From assembly GCA_921293015.1 (NCBI GenBank), contig OV121096.1, positions 9,117,000-9,180,999 of the forward strand: 64,000 nucleotides of DNA, in the 5' to 3' direction. A program made the position numbers and the translations under genes. The notes beneath the pieces were generated by a model. That model was not told where the DNA came from. It was given only the letters and a program-made list of their open reading frames with translations, and made no database searches. Within the stretch, counting starts at the first letter, position 1. Each line of letters begins with the position of its first letter. Origin of the DNA: Phorcus lineatus (Eukaryota; Mollusca; Gastropoda; Trochida; Trochidae). This document shows positions 11,882 to 24,800 of the stretch, one piece after another.

Positions 11882-13151
11882 CACTGATGTTACCATGGAC
11901 TTCACACAAACAAACAAACGAACAAATACTACCTCTTTCATTTTCAAATTATCATCTAAATTAGTTGGGTATTTCTCATATCGGCAATAACACAAAGAAC
12001 AAATGTGTTCCGACTTGACAAATTAAATGTAGATCCGATATGAGGTAAAGGATTGGGTTGAGCGGGTGCAGAATTCAATGTACCGATATTGTTGGAACGC
12101 GTTAGAAATTGGGTTTCAATCTTCTTTAATATTCATGAAAAGATTAGCTTTTCGTCTAATGCAGAGTCAGATTGAAAATTTGATTAAATATAGTGAAAGG
12201 TGGTTTGTATTTTTCCAATGAAAATCTTACCTATACGAATGCATTAAGAAGTGTCAAGAAAACATATATTGGTTTTGGAAAAAAATATCAATATGTAATC
12301 TACATTTGATAAGATGCTCTTTACCTAGTATTATGTTGGAGCGCATTACGAATAAGTTCTTTCTCTCGAATGCTATTGGTTAACTTGAATTAGATTCTGT
12401 TGAATTGAAGCCTTCATAGTTATATAAATCTTTTGAAAACTAGCTATAACCTAGTTCATGACTACATCTAGCTTTAACTATATTTGAATTTGATATTTTA
12501 AACTTGTGACAGAAAATCTATAAATTTTTCTGATAAAAAATAGATGAGAATTTATATTATTTTGATCTTTGGTATTTTGGTATATTTCAAAACTTTCCAT
12601 GCTAGTAACATTGAGTTCATACATTTTCGTTTTTGTTAAAATTCAGTCTGCAAAAGTTTTGCTTCTTGAGCCACGATACCACGAGTTCTCATAGAGGGTA
12701 CGGATATGGTTTGTTTTTTCCAACATAATACCTACATATGCAATATCAAATATAAAACAATTCCAGGGTAGAATGTGATTTTCGCTTACGTTAATTGTCT
12801 CCTTTAAATTATATATTTCATACCGATGATCACAAAATAAAACATGGAAACATGGAAAGCAGATTTTTTTTAACAAACAACGTTCACATATATATGCTAT
12901 GTTCTACACTAAAAATAAGAACAACAGTTGAACAACATTTGTAACGGAGGTTACCTCAGAAATAAAAATTGTTTTCCCAAGTAACATGTTACAAGTGGGG
13001 CATTTTAGGATAGATATTTTTTTGTGGTAAGTTGATGAACTTTCGTCTAAATGTTCAATCAGCGAATTTCTCTCAAACTTACCATTCCGCATTTTCTCGT
13101 AATCTTTATTGAATTCAATTACGAAGCACGGGCATGTTGAAAGATAACGAT
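11882..13151. other. Intergenic AT-rich sequence, nothing recognised
   Basis: Upstream flank of the small peptide gene. I see no exon, RNA gene or clear repeat before the transposon at 13152. Confidence 0.5.
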
Positions 13152-13741
13152 TTAAAGGCACTAATGCACGCTTTTTTTTCAAATTGGTGATTTCAAGGCA
13201 TATGAGGATATAGATATTAGGCACTCACTTTAGCTTTCTATCGATGCAATGTAATACTTTTTATTCTTTAGAACTAATATACATGTAAACATCAATGAAA
13301 AACTTAAGATGACTGGAGTCAGCTTAGAGATATAAAATATCTATGGTGACCTGTGCACAATGGATGATGAAAACGGCTGAACAAGTTATATGTGCAGCTT
13401 TTGAACTGAGAACAAAGGATGAAATATTGTTTATCTTGTAACATAACCGAATTCAAAATGTTATTAAACCATCGTTTTTGGATTATGATAGGGGCTGCCG
13501 TTTTAGTCCTTCTAGCTGTGCGCAAAATTATCGTAGTTCATGCGGATTTAATTATACGATCCATTTAATACATCCGGGTCTTTTAGAAACAACTTTATAT
13601 TCACAATACTTACATATTTGGTAAATAAGTTACGAGATAGATTACCTGGTTGGGGATTGTTAGTAAAATCGCGAGATTCGCATTATCTGTTCATTTTTTT
13701 ATATATATATACGAAATAGTGTTGTACACTAGTGCCTTTAA
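13152..13741. mobile_element. MITE, TTAA-type with TTAAAGGCACTA ends
   Basis: Inverted ends TTAAAGGCACTAATGCACG (left) and ..GTACACTAGTGCCTTTAA (right), both bounded by TTAA, the target used by piggyBac and Kolobok-like elements. The interior segment around 13390-13430 (GAACTGAG..AACAAAGGATGA) recurs at 61030-61080. No transposase frame. Confidence 0.6.
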
Positions 13742-13910
13742 GCACAGGAAATTGGAAAAAAAATCAATGTTTAATAGTATACTAAGTATAGATAGGATCC
13801 GAATTATTCTCAAGAGCGCCTTTGTTAGCATCAAAAAAGAATGTTTAGAAATGGATGTTATTTAAGTTTGCATTTTATAACTACTGGCTACTGGTATTGT
13901 CGCAGGGTGA

Positions 13911-14235
13911 GGTGAGGTGATTTGGGGGTTTAACGCCGCTTTCAGAGTATTTCACTTATATCGCGGCCGCTAGTATTATTGCAGGGAGAAAGCCCGCTAC
14001 ACAATTGTGGTTATGCATTGCGGTGAAACCTGCGAGCATCGGCTGGAACTAGCGAACCATGGGAGGTACTGCGCTGAAATTCAGTGTAGCATTGCATCCA
14101 AACCTTACTGCGTGTAGAACAGTTCTCTACTGCAGACCAAGTTGCCGAGGCCCTGGCGGGATTCGAACCATAATGTTGCAGGGAGAAATTCCCGAACCTA
14201 TGTGCTATACATTCCCAGGAGCGACTGAACGAGCA
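13911..14235 (-). mobile_element. tRNA-derived SINE (copy 1)
   Basis: On the minus strand it begins with a tRNA-like head carrying a B-box GGTTCGAATCCC (around 14158-14170), runs through a conserved body containing a CTGCAGTAGAGAACTGTTCT block and TGCATTGCGGTGAAACC, and ends in a TTAACGCCGC-related tail with GTGAGGTGAGGTGA. A second copy in the opposite orientation is at 59605-59817. Confidence 0.7.
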
Positions 14236-14275
14236 AACCATTCAAAGAGTAAAAAAGAAATATCTTGACATTTGT

Positions 14276-14281
14276 TTTATT
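14276..14281 (-). terminator. Polyadenylation signal AATAAA (candidate)
   Basis: AATAAA on the minus strand, 542 nt past the stop of the candidate exon 14951-14823. It would close a 3' UTR covering 14282-14822, which is otherwise featureless. Confidence 0.25.
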
Positions 14282-14822
14282 ACAGATCACAGTGAAAAAT
14301 CAAGGTCTCACAAGAAGACAAGATCGACTACATCTGACTGAATTGATTCATCTTCATAACAATTCCGTGTTTTATCCTCCCACAACTAAAAGTATACTCT
14401 CATCCATCCAGTAATAATCAGTAATATATACATAAATACAACAAACGTGTACAACAATGATAACAAAATAATGATAAAAGATTACATGGACGTCATGGTA
14501 AAACACTTTAAAATATTCTCACATGGCAGTGGTAAAATGACACTTAACTCAAGCATTTCACTGAAAGATATTTCAAGATAACCTGATGGTCGTCTTTGTC
14601 CAATCTTTAAAATAAAATCTGTCTGTTTTAAAGTAATGTTATGTATCTGTCTATCAACCTCCAGGTGACATTCTCAAAGTTTCAGATAATTCGGGCATTA
14701 TATATTTTTTAGTTTGAAATACCAAATATTTGGATATCATATTTTAAAAAGTGTTTGACAAAACATAAAATAAAATGGATAAATCTTTCATTATGAACTG
14801 CTTTTATCCTAAAATCCGAAGT

Positions 14823-14951
14823 TCATGTTAGAAATGCAAACTTCTCCCGCAAAGCATAGATCTTACCAGACTCAATCTCTTGCTGATTTAGCCTTGCTGC
14901 TCCATGTATCCTTTTCTGTGCCAGCTCTTCATCTATTGTAGCTGAACTTAA
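14823..14951 (-). CDS. Candidate 3'-terminal coding exon of an unidentified gene
   Basis: On the minus strand an acceptor (GATTGGACAG) at 14953-14952 opens a frame of 42 codons to TGA at 14825-14823. The peptide contains SATIDEELAQKRIHGAARLN, then QQEIESG and ALREKF: charged, helical, low in rare residues, and unlike translated noise from this AT-rich DNA. A GTAAGA donor inside it would allow an alternative end. I do not recognise the protein, and no neighbouring exon was found between 15 and 18 kb. It could be an exon of a gene that starts upstream of or overlaps the SDR gene, an alternative SDR 3' exon, or chance. Confidence 0.3.
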   Translation of the reverse strand, partial: LSSATIDEELAQKRIHGAARLNQQEIESGKIYALREKFAFLT

Positions 14952-15127
14952 CTGTCCAATCAGAAATCACTGGAGGTTGCTAGTTTATATGACGCTACAC
15001 TCAAACCAGAAATATTGGTAGAATAGCCAGTGATGAAGACTCACACTCCATGCCCTTACGGGAGAGTTGTAGACTGACTTACAAATAGTATTTTTGTTAT
15101 TAGTTAGTAAACAGCCATTCTCTCCCC

Positions 15128-15549
15128 ACAGATAAAGCTCCATCATTAACTCCTATACAACCTCTGTCTTAATACAAACATTCTTGATCTAGAAATGTAG
15201 AACGCTGATTGGATGCAATCAAAGTTAGTTGTGCAATCAGGGACGCCGTTTCAAAAGTTATCATTTAAATCACCTAAGTTATTTCGGCAAGCTTTCCAAA
15301 AGCTAAAATTTATTCGAACATGCACTTTGCTCTTTTTGTCTTCTTTACAGAACACATATGCCTCATTTCACAACTGCATTGCATCATTGCATAGGCCTGT
15401 GTGACAACAAATATGTTATCCGTGCATTTGGTGTTCTCATTGGTCATAATATTGCAATATTGCGCTGGTAGGGGAAACTGCCGGAAGCCCAAGAAACCTT
15501 TGTATTAAGACAGTGGTTGTATAGGAATTAATGAAGGAGCTACCTCTGT
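15128..15549. mobile_element. MITE, family with ACAGGGGTAGCTC ends (copy B)
   Basis: Long imperfect inverted ends (about 50 bp): left ACAGATAAAGCTCCATCATT, right AATGAAGGAGCTACCTCTGT. The inner part of both ends carries the CCTCTGTCTTAATACAAA sequence or its inverse. Same family as 3771-4175 and 28810-28980. No coding capacity. Confidence 0.7.
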
Positions 15550-16424
15550 AAAAAGCACGATAAAGACTTGGTTGAAAATAATCAATTGAAAAACAATTTC
15601 TTGGTAACAACTTCATTAACCTAAAGAGGGAGAAGTATGGAAATCTAAAACATCATGGTTCTTATAACAAAGAGGTTGTAAATACAGAAATATTGTATTT
15701 TAATTTGTATCTCATTTCCAAATGCCCATTAAAGATTTTATGACATGAAATGAAAATAAATAAGGGTGAAAGATGAAGAGTTGTTTTCCTTATGTAGACT
15801 TTATGAAACCAATCTCTGCTCAAATTGTTTAAAGAATTTACAAAATAAAGTAAAATTTTAGGTATTCAATGATAGGTTATATTATATATTCAAATCATTG
15901 AAGAAAATTTAATCTCACTGAAAGCAGTCTTGTCTTGTGATTTCTACAATAATTTATAAACACATTGATAGATATTAAACATTGCTCAATTTTCTCATGA
16001 TATTCATATAATTGCACAAAAACCGAGAAACACGTTTTATATTCAAAGAAGGAGAAAATGCATCACCACACAAAACACTTCTTTCAAATTTTCGTTGGTG
16101 CCAATTCACATTTTGTTTGACAAGTGACGAATTTTCTCTCATAAATACATAAATTAAATATGACCTTCTGTGTCTTGATAAATTGGAAGTCTAAAAAGAT
16201 AAAGAATTCAAGATTGGTTTGAAATTCAAACTGCTGATTATTTGACCAAAGAGCCACAACCGTAACATAAATCCATAAAACATGAACATTATTATGCTCC
16301 ATACAGCGAACCTTGCAACACAAGCTTAAACAATGACTTTTGATATGATACAAATAAATCTCAACAAATGACTTCATATGTCTGGGACGATACGCTTTGC
16401 TTGATGTGTTAAAGATGTGTAGTC
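15550..16424. other. Intergenic AT-rich sequence, nothing recognised
   Basis: No exon, RNA or clear repeat boundary seen. Open frames here lack splice context and protein-like composition. Confidence 0.45.
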
Positions 16425-16757
16425 AAAAAGGGACACTTTTATCGACTTTGAGAGAAATTGGCATAACAATTTTTCATTAATTGAAAAGCAAAATATACAC
16501 TGAAATTTAACACCTGACTGATGTTTGATAGATTATCCAGAACTTAACAAATAACAAATAAAAATCGCTTTCCAGTCTAAGAGTTGATAAAAGGTTTCAC
16601 ATTGTTCTTCATTTTGAATGAATGTGAGCAAAACATTATCATTAACATGTTTCAAAAGGATTGCGTGACAAACGCATAGTAGTAACAATTTTAAAAAAGT
16701 AATGTCTCCTCAAAAAAAGTTTTGAAAAAAATAAACGTGATAGAAATGTCCCTTTAA
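16425..16757. mobile_element. MITE with AAAGGGACA ends
   Basis: The left end AAAAAGGGACACTTTTATCG is mirrored at the right by GTGATAGAAATGTCCCTTT. About 330 bp, AT-rich, no open frame of note. Confidence 0.45.
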
Positions 16758-16882
16758 GATAGGAATGAGAGAAATTGAACACATGTCCAGCAAAGAGTTT
16801 GCAAATTATGTCAGTCAACCTGTATCAGTTATTAGCATCAGTCGTAGTGAAGAAAGACTACCGGTACTTCTTTTGCGTGTGA

Positions 16883-17278
16883 ATAAGGGTGTGCGATATA
16901 ACGGTATATTGCAATACAGAAACAACACGATACATACCAGTACACTCTTCTGAAAATATCCAATATTGAAAGGTTTTTAAATTAACAATTTCCGTATGAA
17001 ATTGTAGAAAACATAACCAAAAAACATGATTTTACTGAAAGTGTTAACTCGAAGAGTGAAAATAGCACAGACATGTAAAAGTCTGAAAGCAGCCACTGAA
17101 TTATCTCTCTTACAAAACGATGGGGCAGTTGAGCATTGGTCACTGTTCTAATTGCTGTTATTTAGTCGAGAGAGCATGAGAAAAATAAAATAGAAAAAGT
17201 ACCAATATATATAGCAATACGTTTTTCTGTATTGCAATATATTGCAATTTGAAAATGAGGAGCGATACCCATCCTTAC
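16883..17278. mobile_element. MITE with inverted GGGTGTGCGATA-type ends
   Basis: The left end around 16885-16940 contains GGGTGTGCGAT and ATATTGCAATACAGAAA. Its inverse (TTTCTGTATTGCAATATATT, then GCGATACCC) closes the element at 17225-17276. Similar ends belong to hAT-like MITEs. No clear duplication of target sequence. Confidence 0.5.
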
Positions 17279-18013
17279 ATATGACATCAAATAAGGTGGG
17301 TGTGACATCATGTATTAATATGCTGTTCAAGCAACTACCATCTTCCCCCGCATACCTTTAAACTGCACCATCTCTATCACTGGCTAATTTAAACCTTGAT
17401 GCCAACCAGTCAAAATTCGTGTTATGAGTGCAGCTCCCTCTTAGACAAAAATTTTCAATTCTCATGATTTCTCATTGGACTATTGAGATCTGTCGCAGCT
17501 TGCTGACAAACACAGAAAAGTACACAGAATGCAGCCAGGCCTATCTGAGCAAGTCTTTTGGGCTGGTGAAAGTATAGGCCATACAAGAGAAGATGAGCAA
17601 GTACTAGCAAGTTAAAAAAAATAATAAAATTTATCTAAAAAGATTTGCTTTGTGAGGGATCCCTAGATAAAAAGATTCACACTACGCCTGAGACCAAATA
17701 ATGGTAAATAAATGCAAATTGCCTGCCCTTGAATACTAATTAGACTAGCAGCCACTTAAATCATGTGACTCAATATTTTACTCAAGAGCAAATAATTTCA
17801 ACAAAAAAAACCAATTTGATCACTGGGAAAGTGCCATTCCTTGGCAATTTTCAACTCGATTAATTCATCACCTGCCAAAAGTGTGCAATGAATGAATCAA
17901 TTATTAAAATCTTAAGGACATAGAGGCTTACTAATCGCTTTTATACTAAACATTTGTATCGTCCCAAACATATACAGTCTGGACTTAATGATTCAATAAC
18001 AATGACTTTTTGA
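17279..18013. other. 3' flank of the SDR gene
   Basis: AT-rich. Nothing coding recognised. It probably includes the 3' UTR of the minus-strand SDR gene; I did not find an obvious AATAAA signal close to its stop. Confidence 0.4.
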
Positions 18014-21000
18014 TTATTCCTTGGACACTAATGCTGCTGGGAGTATTGTCCGAGGAATTATTCCTATCGCCTGCGACACACGATCAGCCAACCAGACTGG
18101 AAAGAGAGGGTACAAGTTCAACATAATGTCTGCTCCGGTCCCACACGGGTACCGCTCTCTGGGACGCTTCGAGAGAAGTCCACTTCTCATACACCTGATG
18201 ACCGGAGTGAGGTCAGTCGGGTATCGTGACGCGGATCCAAGGATATGAGAATATGTGTTGTTTAAATAGTCCCGTCCGTATGTTTCCCGAGTTTTCTCGT
18301 CAATGGTATCCCAGATCTCTTCCTTTCTGCCTTTTATGACGCTTTCCTGCATATTCCCTGCAATGATACAAAAGTGTGCAAATCTGAATGTATCAGAACA
18401 ATACAATGGCTATGTAACTCAACAGGCTTTGTATGGTTGAAATCTTTACAATGAAGCTATTAATTCAGAAACATATCAAGAAAGATATTTTGTCACTAAC
18501 CAAATTTTAAATATATAACTTTTAACAACAATAACTGATAAATGAAAATGTTTGACAGTGCTCTAATGAACTGCTAGTGCTCAATCAACCACTCAATCAA
18601 AAGACACCATTCGCAAGATACACATGGACTAGACACTCAAATCAAAAATTTTCCCCAAAACCCATTTCTTTTAATCAATAGTATTATGAGGGATTTTTTT
18701 AAACTTGTTTGAAAAAATCACAAACCAGTAAAGAATCCTGTTGGTTCAATGATGGCAACATGGACTTCCCACTTCTTCATCTCCTGACGCAGTGTGTTTG
18801 AGTAAGCAACCAGCGCATGCTTCGACATGCTGTATGCTCCATTTCCTTCCATGGATATCCTTCCTGAAACAACAGAATATACTTTCAAGGTTTCCAAAAT
18901 TTGATTTTATAAAAAAGGTCTTATAAACATTTAATGTGGTCATTGATCTGTCACACATTCACAGTAATCTTATTGCATTCAATATACACAACCACATTGC
19001 AAGACTTTGGTCTAAGTATACAACTTGGCAGTGACTAGTGGGGTCAGATTAACAATAGTTATCATCATAACTGTGAGCAGAGATTAGATAATAATATCCA
19101 AATCGCCTCTATTTCCCTATGTCGTGGCGCTACAGACATGAAATTAACCAAGTAACACGACAGACAAGACCAAAATGAAGACATTAAATATTTGATCGTC
19201 TTTCACAGCTTGTACCACAATAAATTTCACCCCTGTCATGCCCTTATTTTAGGAATTTAACAAAACAAATTCAGAGACATTGGTCTTCATTAGCCTTCTA
19301 GGCCAGATGAGCAAGTGGTAAAAATATCTGAAATATACTATCAAAGAAAATTTATATAGGAGAGGACATTTCTGGAATTGTCAGGGAGGTGGTGAAAGAC
19401 AAATTCTATGAGTGCTCACCTAACAAACTTGACACATTGATAATACGACCCTTGGCTTGTCGGATCAGTGGAAGCACAGACTTAGTGACCTTGACCGCTC
19501 CAAACAGATTGACGTCCATTACTCGACGTAAAACTTTCTCTGACGTCATTTCAAGTTCAGAAAAATACCAAACTCCAGCATTGTTGACAACACCCCATAA
19601 GCCTGTAAACAAACAAAACGTTTATCAACGGACAAATATCAAAATATTGGTTGGACACCATTGGGGTTCCTCCAACGCACACAAGCTAATGCAAGTTTCG
19701 AAGTGGACATAACAATGTTATCTCCTAACAGTAAATAATTGACATTTCTTCCTGAAGAAAAAAATCTAAGTTAATGTAGCTCGAACATACAATTGGTTGA
19801 ATTTGAGGATGACTGTAAGACAATGAATCATTTTCTACTTACCTTCCTCCCCTATTTTTGTCTGTATATATTCAGCCGCAGCATCTATGCTTTTAGAATC
19901 TGTCACATCGAGCTGAATAATTGATACTCTGAAAAAATATGAACACAGTGAATTATTTCGAAAGATGAATATGTCTATCAACATACACATGGGAAAGGTC
20001 TTTGTCAGGTGTGGTATGTTACATGCTGTTATGAGGTCAAAATTAAGCAAATATTGTGGGAACATTGAGTGCTTGGCCCCCATACTTCGCTAGAGTGGCG
20101 AATAATTTCATAATTGATGCAAAACATGCTAATCTAATGTCTAGTGGTACAGCCTTATAACCTGAGAAAAAACTTCTACGATGCAGTATAGGTGATGTTT
20201 TTGTGTTCTTATTTTGAGTAATTAAGACTCTGTTCACATAACGTGTCTTCAGAGTCAATAAATAAAATATTTAGGAGTAAAAACCTGCATGTAATTAGCA
20301 AATTGCCAACTGCTGTGTTTGATTCTCAACTTGACTAATAATTGGGGAAATAGAGTTCTTTTATCATGGGTCCAAAATGTACATAGTGGAGCAGCATTCT
20401 CCACCCTGATCAGACTGATACATGTTGATTTACACAATGTCCATTGCAAGAGTCCCTAAACCTCTTTTATCTTTGACTTCAAACAACAATTAAACCTAAA
20501 ATCACTGAATAGTAACTACCTGTGAAAAAAATCAAGACTTTAATGGGTTAAAAACAATTTAAATTTAAATGCTATTTCACTTTTAAGAAACTCTATTGTA
20601 TAACAGAAGGGAAGAAAGGAAGAAATTCATGTGTTTCATGAAAAGTATTGATAAACTTTTGCATGTAATTATTATATTAATCATACCTCTGGGAACATTT
20701 GTTCCGAAGTTCAACAGAACCTATGCTATAAGTATCCAAACACCCAGCAAATACTCTCATCCCAATACTGTCCAACTTTCGAACCAGAGCATGACCAAAT
20801 CCAGTGTCGCAACCTGAAACATTACACATTTATTAACCATAGCAGCAAAATTTTGTTTCAGGAATGATAGGAAACATTTATTATCCCTTTGGTTGTGAAA
20901 AAGTATACATGTGTACATGATATGATTTCTACCACATTATCAGTGTTTCTGCTGGTATTTTTTACAGCCGACGGCTTTTGAAAATAACGGATATTTACAT

Positions 21001-21612
21001 TTACATTTTTTTTTACCAGTACAGGAAATCTAATCAATAAATAAAACTTTAAAGGAGTTTTCCAAACTCAATTATTTTAAATCACTCATTGTTAGAATTA
21101 TTTCCATAAAGTTAAACAACAAAATGGTTACAAATAATTTTTGGAATTACAGAAAAAACTATTAATAGGGTCATGGTATAACATTGAATCAATCCAAGAT
21201 AAAATTACATCGACACTACTCTAATGGAATAGGTGTTTAACTGTTAAAAGTGGTATCGACTATGTTCGTGTTTTTGATGATAACAAAAAATAACACGCCT
21301 ACCTGTAATCAGCACTGCTTTGTTTCCAACTGGTAAATGACTAGCAGGAAGTATAGAATATACAATTAAGCAACCCACAGCAAAAGTGACAACACCGCCA
21401 GGTCCCTTGACAAGAAACTGACAGAGGGGTTCTCCCAAAAACAACACGATTAGACTTAGAAACGATCTGAACCCAAATCGGAATTCATTTGTTAAAAATT
21501 TTGAAAGAACTGCCATTGCAAACACAACTGTAACACTCGAGTAAAGGACTGAGTACACGACAATGTCGTCCTGAGTAAACTCGCTTGTCGCATCCATCGT
21601 AATTACATTCAT
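18014..21612 (-). CDS. Short-chain dehydrogenase, SDR9C type, 17-beta-HSD2-like
   Basis: Membrane-bound NAD(P)-dependent oxidoreductase acting on steroid or retinoid alcohols; the true substrate is unknown. Minus-strand exons: 21612-21303, 20813-20687, 19928-19843, 19602-19420, 18863-18726, 18357-18014. The total is 1188 nt (395 residues plus TAA), all GT-AG with matching phases. Residues about 18-90 hold two to three hydrophobic segments, as in HSD17B2 (387 residues in human). Then come the cofactor motif TGCDTGFG (103-110), NNAG (181-184), catalytic Ser233 in INVSSLLG, and Tyr246 and Lys250 in YSMSK; the 13-residue Ser-Tyr spacing is the normal one. The C-terminal part has TDLTPVIRCM as in the BDH1/HSD17B2/retinol dehydrogenase clade. 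Start: first ATG at 21612; a second Met five codons on (21597) is also possible. Alternatives are BDH1-like or retinol dehydrogenase-like; the N-terminal membrane region and VFAGCL context favour HSD17B2-like. Confidence 0.92.
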
Positions 21613-21817
21613 AATATGGCTGATATTGCTATGCTACATATAATTGGGCGCTAATTTCAGGCACCTTCAGAGCGTGTCCGCCATTTTAAAACAAGTGCTC
21701 AGCATGATACTGTTACAACGTTGCCAATTGGCTAAAAGAATGTGCATGTGCTGTAACGGCAATTTCTATTGGTAGATATGGCAATATAGGCCATCCCACA
21801 ATTCCTAATCAACCAAG
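21613..21817. promoter_or_regulatory. Probable bidirectional promoter between SDR and EMC10
   Basis: Only 205 bp separate the two divergent ATGs. The stretch contains CCGCCATTTT (21678-21687, YY1-type), a CCAAT box with an overlapping inverse at 21724-21731, and a second inverted CCAAT (ATTGG) at 21768-21772. No TATA box. These are typical of housekeeping bidirectional promoters. Confidence 0.55.
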
Positions 21818-24800
21818 ATGTCTGCCCCCATGGATTCTAAAATGCTTTGCTATATTTTAGGATTGACTGTCCTATTCTTCTTCAAAGAAACATATTCCGT
21901 ACGTTTCAAATGCTAAAATTATTTGATTTGTAAACCTTTAGCTTTACACAATTAGCTACTACAACAAACCTATTATGATAAAACATTTAAGACACATTTT
22001 ATTAAGTCCTTTGGTTTTCGCGCACGTGCAATTTATTGAGAACCTATTTGAATACGAGAGAACACAGTTCATAATAAATGAAATTCTTGACCTAAATGAT
22101 ATTTGAATTTGGATGTCACTCAAAATATACCCTTTTAAGTCTGAACCCCACAGGTTAAAAATTACCTAAAAACCCTCAACCCTTGATAAACCATGATTTC
22201 TAGAAAAAGAAATTCCTGACAGGGAACCAAGAGTAAAAACAGAAAACAAAGACATAAATAGTACATTTAAAGTGTTATGAAGCATCAGGCAAATCCTTTC
22301 CCAGTACACGAGTATGCATTTTCTCTGTGCAAGCTACACTCAGGGCATATGCCAATGGCAAATGATGTGTAACGCTATTAAACAGAAGGCTCTGTCAGTT
22401 ATTGGTATCTGTTTTAGGGCATATTTTCAAGAAATTAAATATCTTTTAAATGTGTTTTAGATCAGCATAGAATCAATATAATTGTGCTTAGTGTTGATTT
22501 GATAGAAAATCGAAAAACAGTAAAGTGACAAATTGGAGTCTTGAAAGCTTTTTATGTAAATATTATTCATGTCTGATCTTGGCTTATGTGCTTGTGTATA
22601 TACATAGCTCTTTGATTTTTATTGAAAACATTCATTTAGATTTTTTGATGAATACATGTTAATTATTTGAATTTATATGAGCATCTGTGGTATTTTGGCA
22701 CATATCAGATTCAAGATAATGTCCTTTTAATCCTGGAGTGTGTCTTTATGAAGGAGTCTAACTTATGATAAGCAAAATTACCTGTTTCTTCTTCAGGGTG
22801 AATGGTTTTTATTTTTTTTTCAGTTTGAGGATGAGTTTGAGGGATCAAGAACACTAACTGTTGAACATTCCTTTGATAGAGGTAAAGGCATTATCACATT
22901 TATTTATAGATTCATAAATTTGGTATATTAAATGTACAACTAATTTTTTGTGCATGTTGGTAACAGATTATTGACTCCTGTCACAAATAGTAGGAGGACT
23001 AAAGGTTTGAGCTCTACTCAATTTGTACAACGTTTTTACCCTGTTTGAGTAGGCACATTTAGATAGTGACTCAAATTCTGAGCTTCTGTTTGGAAGAATT
23101 CACGTCGCTTTCCAAGACACATGCTGCCTTTTGGTGCACAAATGTAGAGCCGCAATGCTCTGGTTAAACTAGCTAAGCAATGTAAACAACTATATTGTAG
23201 GAGAGACAAACGGAATTCAATCTAGTAAAAGTGTACAATATAGTTATCACATAGTATTTGTCAGATATCTTTATATGTTGCATATTGTTTCAGGTTCAAA
23301 CCCAGTGTATACGAAGAAAGGAACCATCGTTATTCACTCTCTGAAGGGAAATAGAGCCAGGTTCACACAAGCTGCTCCTCTGTCTTCAGACGAACGTGCA
23401 CAGCTACAGGTACGTTTACTCTTCTTTCCTCACAAGAGAAGCTGCTAAAGATCCCCAAGTGCAATTCAATGTCAGCAGGAAAACGCTCCTTCATGTACTC
23501 TGCACCCTTTGCTTGGAACTCCCTTCCAGCAACCCTGAGAGATGCACCAACCCTTGAAAACTTTAAAACTAGCCTAAAGACACATCTTTTCAGCCAAGCA
23601 TTCACTGACTGATTTCCACCTAGTCAATCAGAGCTGAAAGCGCACTGAGTCCAATTATGGAGATTTTTGCGCTGTACAATAACTTTTTATTATTATAATC
23701 ATAAATTAGGAATTTATTGACCAATAGTTTCAGTGTTCTTGCCCTTGGATTTTATTCTTTAGGATCTTACACATTTTGATTTAGAAAACATTAAGAATAG
23801 AATTTGTTTGAAATAAAAAAAAAAGACTAATTGTGACTAAAAAGAATAGGACAAAATTTAGATATTACTTAAATTCAGCCCAGGAGTATAGTTACAAGTT
23901 TTTGTAAAAAAAAACAAAAATCTGACAAGAAATATGACCCATAGAAGTAAAAGCTAAGGAAGGAATAATCAGATGTTTGTTATGATTCTGAAGATTATTA
24001 TGCCTAAGAAGATTAAATGTGAGATTATTCTGGAATAATCTCAAACAATTGATGCTCTTCTTAACTCCTGGGTAGTTTAAAACACAACACCTGTGGCTGA
24101 AATGTTTTTAATTTCTGAGTTTTATTTCAAATAACACACTTTGAGAGAAAATTGTTGCAACTAGTTTAACTTGAATATATTTCTAAAATTTTTGTCTTGT
24201 ATATTGATTATAATCAAGATTTGCATGTTGGAACTCTTTTATAGGAGTGTTTGAGTTTCTGAGGGAAAGAAAGTGATCTCACAAATGTGAAAACAAAATG
24301 CCATTCAGTTACAAGACAATAATTTTATTATATATTTATCACATTATTTTTTGGCATTTTAGAGATAAAGATGTAATATTAAGAAAGTGATTTGAACTTA
24401 ATTAACCCAGTATATAACATATTTTAACTCTTATTTAAGCCACATACAAAATTTATGAAACATACTCTCTTTAAGAAAATATTCCAAAAAATTCCAATAC
24501 ATAAAGGCAAAGTTTCAAGTGATACTTTCCCAAGACATTTTGATTACGATTAATGGGTTTAGCTGTTAGGATGGTTGTGCTAAACATTGATCGTTAAACA
24601 TATTGTTAGTTCATCTGATAGCTAAGGTGTTGATGACCCCTGGGCTCTAAGGTCAAAGGCTAGAGCGTGACCCACAAGTACTGAAAAGCGTGAAAGATTG
24701 TGTTTTGATAACACCCTCACCTTATTAGTACTGTCATGTCCATGTAAATCTTGACAATGATTACGAGGAAAAGTTTTATACAAAATAAGTTCTAGAATAA

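Noticed and set aside
12904-13224. 106-codon frame on the - strand with two CxxC-like cysteines
   Set aside because: It overlaps the left end of the TTAA MITE at 13152, has no splice or family support, and the rest is AT-rich noise.
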